A DNA stretch of 10,744 bases from a bacterium (GTDB lineage: Bacteria > Patescibacteriota > Minisyncoccia > Minisyncoccales > CG1-02-41-26). The DNA lies in contig JAGYMG010000015.1 in NCBI GenBank assembly GCA_018400675.1, positions 1 to 10,744 on the forward strand, in the 5' to 3' direction. Positions 9,401-10,744 of the stretch are shown in pieces (positions within the stretch are counted from its first letter, which is position 1; each line of letters opens with the position of its first letter). The position numbers and the translations under genes are program-made. The notes beneath the pieces are model-generated. The model made no database searches. It was not told the origin of the DNA and saw nothing but the letters and a program-made list of their open reading frames with translations.

Positions 9401-10744
9401 CTGATTTTAAGATTAAAAAAGGAAGCGTAACCTTAACTCAGCCTAATACCGAGGTAAGTTGGAGTGTTGGCGAAGGCCATGAGATTCGTTGGGACCTTGT
9501 CGGAGATGTAGAACAGGTGAATATATACTACTGTACAAACGGAGATGAAGATAACCCTGATTGGATTCAGATAAATTCTTCACCTTACTCTGCTAGTTAT
9601 AAAAAATATGAGTGGATTATTCCTGATGAATTTTCCCGAAATTGTTTGGTAAAGATAGAGGATGCTGATGATCCTCAAATTACAGATATCTCAGATAATT
9701 TGTTTGCGATAGTTCCTTCCTTTAAGGTACGGCAGCCTAACGGTGGCCAGGAATGGATTGTTGGCCAAGAATATGAGATTAAATGGGATGCTACCGGGAT
9801 TACCGATGCAGTGAAATTAGAGTATACTGATGACGGAGGAGAAAGTTGGAACCTTATCGTAGAAGATTTGGAAGAAGCAAATAGCTATACTTGGAAAATT
9901 CCTGAAACTCCGTCGGATGATTGTCTTATAAAGGTTACTTCAATGAAAGATAGTTTAGTCTTTGATCAGTCGAATGCTCCTTTTAGTATAGTTTTGCCGA
10001 CCATTATAATTAGCTCCCCTCAAGACGGTGATATTTGGGCTAAGGAGGACAAGGAAGAAATTGTTTGGGAGACTGTTGGTAAAGTTTACGATAATCTGAC
10101 AATTGAGTATTCTACCGATGATTTTGCAACCTCAACTTTAATTGGAAGCGGTGAGCTAAATGATGGTACCTTTGACTGGACTATTTATGAAAGTACTCCG
10201 GATACTGATTCTATGAAAATAAGAATTAAAGATATGGCTTGGGCTAGCGAGAGCAAAGGAAATCACGATGTATCAGCTGTTTCTGAAGTTTTTGAAGTTA
10301 CTTCTCCGCGCATTGATGTAGTTGAGCCTAACGGGGGAGAACAGTTAGAAGTAGGAGAAAATTATACTATCAAATGGGATTCTTTTGGAGAAAGCTCTAT
10401 TGGAGATACTGTAAGGATAGATTATTCTCCTACCGGCGACTTTGAAGAAGATTCTCATTTAATAGTTGAAGAAACTGCAAACGATGGAGAATTTGTTTGG
10501 GAGAATATAGCTGACGATGTATCTGAAAATGCTAAAATAAGAATTTATGATGCTAGTAATTTAAGTATCTATGATGATTCCGATGCTGGTTTTCAGATTG
10601 TGCCGAAGATAATAATTAGTCAACCTGCTGCTCAGGATGCTTTATATGTAAGCATACCTACAGATATAAAATGGAATACTCAAGGTAGCTTGGCACAAGT
10701 GAAGTTAAGCTACAGCGTTTCAGGTAATGATCAGGATGCCGATT
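1..10744 (+). CDS. Giant modular surface/secreted repeat protein, partial at both ends
   Basis: Frame 1 is open from the first base to the last, 3581 codons with no stop, and its translation shows recognisable repeated protein domains throughout. No start codon, signal peptide or terminal anchor is in view, so both ends are missing and the full protein is larger than the roughly 3600 residues seen. Order of parts: lectin/FGE-like domain (1-160), beta-sandwich module (161-273), Ig-like pair (274-424), three super-repeats with probable beta-solenoid structure (425-2735), then nine Ig-like beads (2736 onward). The protein is rich in Gly, Ser, Thr, Asp and Asn and poor in Cys, as is usual for exported bacterial adhesins and surface fibres. 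I see no catalytic domain and no internal transmembrane segment. Adhesion or cell-surface structure is an inference; export is likely. Codon choice and G+C change from the 5' to the 3' part. Confidence 0.95.
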   Translation, partial: MFQWGRAADGHQVRSPAPDTVEGDMSLTAQPGHSKFITEQASPYDWADNSWETRWQDANGNKTAANPCPEGFRLPTEAELNAERQSWSSNDTAGAFASPLKLTAAGRRLSDGSLYDAGSSGYYWSSTISGTSARFLRFGSSDAYIYSNCRAYGFSVRCLMDSSDYLAQASAGAWASSAHDLGETKNFGSINWDADTPEGTSVKFQIATNNDNATWEFLGPDGTPATHYTVSGQKINSGHNGDRYIKYKAYLAREAGSQVFTPTLKEVTITDAPEVSAYTLTNGEATVYAKGLTAETITLTAEDLNANTGASADIVVDSAALDHYGITATTPQTAGVGWQETVTARDLYGNIVDTAATGVTVDNSGSALFYTDGTYTTATTTYTLAGGSATLYVKDSAVETITLSATDTSGNSGSSGEIAVEAAGDTYWTNGSGDGKWSTAANWSTARVPLLTNDVYFSPDFSTSNCTISQDVSIAKLATLPGYTGTISLDSLGGDLTIDSTITINDGKLIDNGNQVSFSSAYIADQTGRLSSTGTWYQTASGEVANPNSDNSFGSYQLADTITGSLTGKVYAKKLVLGANSEITGSDFVLLDSAENDFIDQGTDAVISTNLLVDTDSNLTQKAFSSGGNLTYKQASDADITMTGDWDIGGSLLIYGDSSGGLATLDTNGNNLTLAGSLTLGQSSADNGGGYPGRIKFSSGTHSVSGDLSVAGEYTHGTFDFGSSALTVGGDLDFSYATVVKGTSTVNLTGNSTITATKDYTYNGTGDLINEAPFYNLNCQTAGQTITVAEGGLTIDNELTPGTSEFIFTAADTGNRITIPVYAAVSPAINKFYNLTFNGAGGSWDTYRDLRIENDLTLSQGTFSDYNKSIFIGNDLAAGGINARGLELGAFTWTIGGSWDTSGENITVSPGSSTVDLTGTGNIKTGQEVVTFNNLNCASSGETTTIRASDSIVEPYIEGDLTLGGGTLNKTGDYQGILSLRSTGAPLNLGGSSLDSVVIRYKPATAAGVDITGGDYGTAAVEIYSTNSDTVYSLAASITDAETINIYADNTVTGTIFNLAGYNLTVPSLVLGKTDKTGSVTVNSGSGQVEFTDPAGLKPATDAGTHTVNLDSSTWKVIGDWELSQGSGSITVDSGESNLLFENSSYDSFVYGDNSFYTLKCMTPGKSLYFEDGKTQTIENKLIFTGDSADKMLLRSQAGGSWYLDVSQSFDASATVSYTDVADSSASGKTVVASGSKDSGNNSNWEFTELGTIYWTGTAEDNNWSNRENWSTVTVPEETDDVVFDDTSTKDCLVDAASTAKSVSINPGYTGKVTLEANFNLGEGLDFYQGTFDAASYDVSIGENFLSSGSSERTLKLGSGSWEVGGNWDSSGSNLSLDFGTASLTMTGSAKTTKLENYEFAFFSITGSEHSLICSGSFDPDNFIASNPVSIEFTSADSGQLFNPFGQTYQDVVFSGSGDWQLQGNLTVLDQLNIDDGKLIDNGKTVTFVNLSILNQDLALESTGNWIQSASGVISSPNSTNLFNSLSVTGSGDTTTLESDIYAKAIVFGVGTLEGNAKTVYLSGDTNALTSNNEFTVATNLVSIETTNLSSQGVFHLPDDLVSEAIYWYNSSADDQQDDGSVIATGSWDFGNNDIYFYGDSGAEGKVDLVEYNLTAGDINLGYSGADYTGKVDLGSGTHSFSSIDKAYSGTPTSGALTLDLGSSVINDYSGSLDLTHFDFNCGSSTLVFSGGSGDKTITTAGNPVYSLSFNDLDSTWALQDDLTARGGLALEEGTFDHNNKKVTLTGQDIVDIQGSFTFYDLACETGGKTIRFEPDSTQTVENTLTLIGESGSRLNLERLGGSEGQQWYIDAASAVVELAKVSDSNAVTNIEATRSEDLGNNTNWTFSPVVAWDGGGQTNKWSEAANWEDDTKPTSEDGVVFDTTSTKDCLVDEAVQVKEFVVDPGYTGTITLDSGSAITSTTAITLDDGTLDDGGQTINFKDLEVADAENRIISTGTWNQTETGFISSPNSANLFNSLSVTALGKTTTFASDIYANFIEFGPGSLEGSSKTIHLSGESDVLTSPDEFTVDSRLTSIKTQNLSSQGVFHLPDSLTVEAIEWYSPTGDVTAGGDWDFGDNNVNFYADSGQSNVINISENNLTAGELKLGKADQPDNNCYLNLGSGTHSIKSISKAYPTEATGSLNLYLYNSKVNLEKDLDLTGINLDEGDSVVNFVGSLAQDITTAGAEFNQVNFSGEGPFNISGDFVAVNSEIAGTKAVNCSGSFQVSSQFSPGYSTLTMTSSSAGQLLDIPEYSSDKPDKNKFYKLNFDGQGGEWTLQKDLRVGEKITITNGNFIDNGRAVKFKNLWVVDSPGLLSSTGTWTQIASGEVAAPNEDSRIATLNICGTDIVTTFSEDVSSDKVVFGEGTLEGGANSLSLYGEVDSLISPAPFTVAEALRDIYTYNHKYQKAFHLPDDLVSRRVHWRADSTLEATGNWNFGNNTATFYTTPSALAASDLRGYGLTCGGLELGSPSESDYPAYLDLGRGNHLIGSVAKAYVGDTSGLLNLKLGTSQTNISGSIDLDRITLSSDDSTVTLGGSSGTKSITSNGQIFNNLDFNDSDTKWVLSDKLTVKGDLSLTAGEFAHNNKKVVISGTGTSRISGSFNFYDLESTSKGKEIQFEPGKAQTVSNMFKIIGGEGSDLIKLFSQTGGETWFLNPNEVEVSYANIKDSTSQKSIVAVDSINSGGNSGWIIGGEFDITQPASDDILKVGEVFDIEWETVSDIEKVNLYYTTDADEVSPVWNKVDSSTLDNTPDGITTYSWIVPDDISSSCKVKVVAVVAGEETTNLYDISDTFKIMGEIKVTYPDQEGIGWPLNIQRNISWDTVGTVSNVKVYVSRDGKTTWDYIGETSTNDYYSWQPGDDYQDLADDCYVKLTDSRYQDLVYDISDYNFRISEGSISNVRVSADGETKTTLSTGYSYQISWITEGTVDNVDLFYSLDEGQSWTILAESIANDGAYDGADDDGPWLIEHNLSDNVLVKVADSSKPAVFGETEKLEIKAPFTVTSPAEAEVILGGSTHEITWEENLSGLNIDDVTIEYSVDGGGSWAEMNGGAYRTTNDYSETWQIPEVSTDQARIRIKKSPDATGLAYADSADFKIKKGSVTLTQPNTEVSWSVGEGHEIRWDLVGDVEQVNIYYCTNGDEDNPDWIQINSSPYSASYKKYEWIIPDEFSRNCLVKIEDADDPQITDISDNLFAIVPSFKVRQPNGGQEWIVGQEYEIKWDATGITDAVKLEYTDDGGESWNLIVEDLEEANSYTWKIPETPSDDCLIKVTSMKDSLVFDQSNAPFSIVLPTIIISSPQDGDIWAKEDKEEIVWETVGKVYDNLTIEYSTDDFATSTLIGSGELNDGTFDWTIYESTPDTDSMKIRIKDMAWASESKGNHDVSAVSEVFEVTSPRIDVVEPNGGEQLEVGENYTIKWDSFGESSIGDTVRIDYSPTGDFEEDSHLIVEETANDGEFVWENIADDVSENAKIRIYDASNLSIYDDSDAGFQIVPKIIISQPAAQDALYVSIPTDIKWNTQGSLAQVKLSYSVSGNDQDAD
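361..474 (+). other. Candidate hypervariable segment (DGR variable-region-like)
   Basis: Residues 121-158 form the end of the lectin/FGE-like domain. In many relatives, from memory, this stretch is very rich in Asn (ARNLNF, then NANMN, then NRANGFSVRC). Here most corresponding Asn positions are other residues encoded by codons ending in C: TTC 135, CGC 137, GGC 139, TAC 144, TAC 146, AGC 147, TGC 149 and TAC 152, while AAC 148 remains. Fourteen of the 18 codons 135-152 end in C. That is what adenine-specific mutagenesis of an AAC-rich template would leave. The fixed frame residues (ARxLxF, RAxGFSVRC) are kept. No reverse transcriptase or template repeat is in the window, and the flanking sequence is also rich in C-ending codons, so this remains a hypothesis. 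Confidence 0.4.
481..819 (+). other. Beta-sandwich-like module following the lectin domain
   Basis: Residues 161-273. Visible landmarks are GTSVKFQIATNND (199-211), a WEFLGPDGT turn (215-223), a YTVSG strand (227-231), HNGDRYIKYKAYL (239-251) and a closing TLKEVTIT strand (263-270). The pattern of an xVKFQIA strand, a GPDGT turn, then RYIxYKAYL and TPTLxxVTI recurs in many secreted bacterial proteins and looks like a jelly-roll/galactose-binding-like domain. I cannot name the family with certainty. It acts most likely as a carbohydrate-binding or spacer module between the lectin-like head and the Ig-like region. No catalytic residues are apparent. Confidence 0.6.
820..1272 (+). other. Ig-like region with a duplicated 42-residue element
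   Basis: Residues 274-424. A 42-residue element occurs twice with identical length: residues 278-319 (bases 832-957) and 382-423 (bases 1144-1269). Both begin YTL, carry an ATxYxK strand, then ETITLxA, and end in a short valine-rich strand. Between them lies ITATTPQTAGVGWQETVTA with RDLYGNIVD, typical of bacterial Ig-like (Big/invasin-like) folds in which xVTAxDxxGN is a core strand and turn. The second copy looks like a full domain; the first may lack its N-terminal half, because the preceding beta-sandwich module ends only a few residues before it. Probable role: a rigid spacer. Confidence 0.6.
1513..2205 (+). repeat. Module A, first 232-residue-type copy (divergent)
   Basis: Residues 505-735, 231 residues. 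The landmarks shared with B-D are NDGKLIDNG at its start, LSSTGTWYQTASGE, KVYAKKLVLG, TMTGDWDIGG, LTLAGSLTLG, the FSSGTHSVSG turn, and a closing FDFGSSALTVGGDLDFS. The central FHLPD motif of B, C and D is absent; this stretch reads instead as AENDFIDQGTDAVIS. It is therefore the most divergent of the four copies, matching the more divergent opening of R1. Confidence 0.65.
2557..2757 (+). repeat. Block X, copy 1 (in R1)
   Basis: Residues 853-919, 67 residues. Pattern: DLTLSQGTFSDYNKSIFIG, then LELGAFTWTIGGSWDTSG, then a strand ending STVDLTG. The core LxLGxxxWxxGGxWDxSG is a common element of long bacterial beta-helical surface proteins. It aligns over its whole length with the copy in R2. Confidence 0.6.
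3481..3741 (+). repeat. End cap of R1
   Basis: Residues 1161-1247. Shared cap pattern: PGKSLYFEDGKTQTIEN, a KLIFTGDS strand, GGSWYLDV (W1202), a VSYTDVADSSASGKTVVA strand pair, and the GNNSNWEF end (W1245). This pattern (F-x-x-G-x-x-Q-T, DS-x-A, GNNxNWxF) is widespread at the ends of repeat units in bacterial surface proteins. This copy has six more residues between the two Trp than the other two copies. Confidence 0.7.
3967..4164 (+). repeat. Block X, copy 2 (in R2)
   Basis: Residues 1323-1388, 66 residues. Pattern: LDFYQGTFDAASYDVSIG, then LKLGSGSWEVGGNWDSSG, then ASLTMTG, aligned with copy 1 almost without gaps. Here it stands before the 232-residue-type module, whereas in R1 it stands after it. 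Confidence 0.6.
4423..5145 (+). repeat. Module B, second 232-residue-type copy
   Basis: Residues 1475-1715, 241 residues. It begins DDGKLIDNGKTVTF, continues with ESTGNWIQSASG, SSPNSTNLFNSLSVT, DIYAKAIVFG and GTLEGNAKTVYLSGD, has FHLPDDL at 1595-1601, then EAIYWY, ATGSWDFGNNDIYFY, NLTAGDINLG, KVDLGSGTHSFSSIDKAY and LTLDLGSS. The length above the average comes mainly from extra Asp/Gln residues after EAIYWYNSS. Function unknown; the regular Gly-bounded strands suggest solenoid coils. Confidence 0.7.
5173..5409 (+). repeat. Block Y, copy 1 (in R2)
   Basis: Residues 1725-1803, exactly 79 residues. Landmarks: STLVFSGGSGDKTITTAG, FNDLDSTWALQDDLTARG, EEGTFDHNNKKVTLTG and GSFTFYDLA. It leads without a gap into the end cap. 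Confidence 0.65.
5410..5661 (+). repeat. End cap of R2
   Basis: Residues 1804-1887. Pattern: TGGKTIRFEPDSTQTVEN, a TLTLIGESG strand, QQWYIDA (W1848), KVSDSNAVTNIEATRS and LGNNTNWTF (W1885). The two Trp are 37 residues apart, as in R3. Confidence 0.7.
5902..6600 (+). repeat. Module C, third 232-residue-type copy
   Basis: Residues 1968-2200, 233 residues. Its closest relative by eye is module B: SSPNSANLFNSLSVT, SDIYANFIEFG, GSLEGSSKTIHLSGES, NLSSQGVFHLPDS (FHLPD at 2088-2092), AIEWY, GDWDFGDNNVNFYADS, NLTAGELKLG and LNLGSGTHSIKSISKAY. Most nucleotide differences from B in aligned stretches are at third codon positions, so the protein sequence has been kept while the DNA diverged. Confidence 0.7.
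6994..7689 (+). repeat. Module D, fourth 232-residue-type copy
   Basis: Residues 2332-2563, 232 residues. The start is NGNFIDNGRAVKF, then LLSSTGTWTQIASGE, DKVVFGEGTLEGGANSLSLYG, FTVAEALRD, FHLPDDL at 2451-2457, ATGNWNFGNNTATFY, GLTCGGLELG, YLDLGRGNHLIGSVAKAY and LNLKLGTS. It has more Arg and His than the other copies (the RRVHWRAD stretch after FHLPDDLVS). Together with the following block Y and end cap it is collinear with B-Y-cap of R2 (402 against 413 residues). Confidence 0.7.
7714..7950 (+). repeat. Block Y, copy 2 (in R3)
   Basis: Residues 2572-2650, again exactly 79 residues. Landmarks: STVTLGGSSGTKSITSNG, FNDSDTKWVLSDKLTVKG, TAGEFAHNNKKVVISG and GSFNFYDLE. Identical length and matching landmarks make this a clear duplicate of copy 1. 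Confidence 0.65.
7951..8199 (+). repeat. End cap of R3
   Basis: Residues 2651-2733. Pattern: KGKEIQFEPGKAQTVSN, MFKIIGGEG, GGETWFLNP (W2694), VSYANIKDSTSQKSIVAV and SGGNSGWII (W2731). The final motif is altered from GNNxNWxF to GNSGW. The Ig-like beads begin within a few residues. Confidence 0.7.
8206..8511 (+). repeat. Ig-like bead K1
   Basis: Residues 2736-2837. FDITQP strand, LKVGEVFDIEWETVS (I-x-W), VNLYYTTD strand, TYSWIVPDD and SSSCKVKVVA (C2812), closing with ISDTFKI. The bead pattern (I-x-x-P, xVG, I-x-W, V-x-x-x-Y-S-x-D, Y-x-W-x-V-P, C-x-V-K-V, F-x-I) is that of the fungal Kre9/KNH-like Ig fold and its many bacterial relatives; this family assignment is from memory. Confidence 0.7.
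8512..8805 (+). repeat. Ig-like bead K2
   Basis: Residues 2838-2935. IKVTYPD, RNISWDTVGTVSNVKVYV, an Asp-box-like SRDGKTTW (2877-2884), YYSWQPGDD and DDCYVKLTD (C2911), closing with ISDYNFRIS. Confidence 0.7.
8806..9117 (+). repeat. Ig-like bead K3
   Basis: Residues 2936-3039. The first strand is degenerate (VRVSADGETKTT in place of I-x-x-P-N-G-G). Then YQISWITEGTVDNVDLFY, Asp-box-like SLDEGQSW (2978-2985) and DNVLVKVADS, where the usual Cys is Val. An acidic stretch, DGADDDGPW, replaces the normal YxWxVP strand. Confidence 0.65.
9118..9417 (+). repeat. Ig-like bead K4
   Basis: Residues 3040-3139. FTVTSPAEAEVILGGSTHEI, TWEENLSGLNIDDVTIEY, Asp-box-like SVDGGGSW (3080-3087), ETWQIPEVS and ARIRIKKS (no Cys), closing with SADFKIK. 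Confidence 0.7.
9418..9714 (+). repeat. Ig-like bead K5
   Basis: Residues 3140-3238. VTLTQPNTEVSWSVGEGHEI, RWDLVGDVEQVNIYY with an extra C3178, YEWIIPDEFSRNCLVKIED (C3215), closing with ISDNLFAIV. C3178 and C3215 make this the only bead with two cysteines. Confidence 0.7.
9715..9993 (+). repeat. Ig-like bead K6
   Basis: Residues 3239-3331, the shortest bead (93) and the most canonical: FKVRQPNGGQEWIVGQEY, EIKWDATGITDAVKLEY, Asp-box-like TDDGGESW (3276-3283), SYTWKIPETPSDDCLIKV (C3308) and APFSIV. Confidence 0.75.
9994..10299 (+). repeat. Ig-like bead K7
   Basis: Residues 3332-3433. IIISSPQDGDIW, EEIVWETVGKVYDNLTIEYS, NDGTFDWTI and MKIRIKD. An inserted loop (MAWASESKGNHDVS) stands before the closing SEVFEV strand. 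The Asp-box is not preserved (STDDFATS). Confidence 0.65.
10300..10602 (+). repeat. Ig-like bead K8
   Basis: Residues 3434-3534. IDVVEPNGGEQLEVGENYTI, KWDSFGESSIGDTVRIDYS, NDGEFVWENI and AKIRIYDAS, closing with DAGFQIV. No Cys. Confidence 0.7.
10603..10744 (+). repeat. Ig-like bead K9, cut by the window end
   Basis: Residues 3535-3581 give only the first half: IIISQPAAQDALYVSIPT, DIKWNTQGSLAQVKLSYS. The bead has to continue beyond the window, so the gene does too. Confidence 0.65.

Noticed and set aside
8206..10744. Sialidase or other BNR-repeat enzyme, suggested by the Asp-box-like motifs
   Set aside because: The motifs sit once per roughly 100-residue Ig-like bead and not once per short propeller blade, and no catalytic Arg triad or FRIP motif is visible.

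Overview
The whole window lies inside one giant protein-coding gene on the + strand. Frame 1 has no stop codon in any of its 3581 complete codons (bases 1-10743), and neither the start nor the end of the gene is present. No intergenic space, promoter, ribosome binding site, terminator, RNA gene, insertion sequence or CRISPR array is visible. Residue numbers below count from base 1 of the window and are not those of the full protein.

Layout: (1) residues 1-160, a Fibrobacter-succinogenes-major-paralogous-type domain (C-type-lectin/FGE-like family), which includes a segment whose codon pattern resembles the variable region of a diversity-generating retroelement target; (2) residues 161-273, a beta-sandwich-like module; (3) residues 274-424, an Ig-like region with a 42-residue element present twice; (4) residues 425-2735, three very long super-repeats (R1, R2, R3; 827, 638 and 846 residues). 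Each super-repeat opens with a W-x8-W-x5-W motif followed by a GYTG segment and closes with a conserved cap ending in Asn-rich NW. Inside them are four copies (A-D) of a roughly 232-residue Gly/Ser/Thr/Asp-rich module, three of which carry an FHLPD motif, plus shared blocks in different orders; (5) residues 2736 to the window end, eight complete and one partial Ig-like repeat of about 93-104 residues, each with a conserved I-x-W strand and several with an Asp-box-like SxDxGxxW motif.

The composition (Gly, Ser, Thr, Asp, Asn rich, few Cys, no enzyme active site recognised) and the domain types suggest an exported or cell-surface giant protein. My model is a recognition domain towards the N-terminal side, a long probably beta-solenoid shaft, then a stalk of Ig-like beads. 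The anchor or secretion signal would lie outside the window.

The organism is a bacterium, probably from an uncultivated lineage. Domain combinations like these and giant genes of this kind fit groups such as Omnitrophota or other candidate phyla, but the sequence alone does not fix the taxon. Base composition changes along the gene: sampled 60-base lines near the 5' end are about 58-67% G+C, and those near the 3' end about 28-33%.
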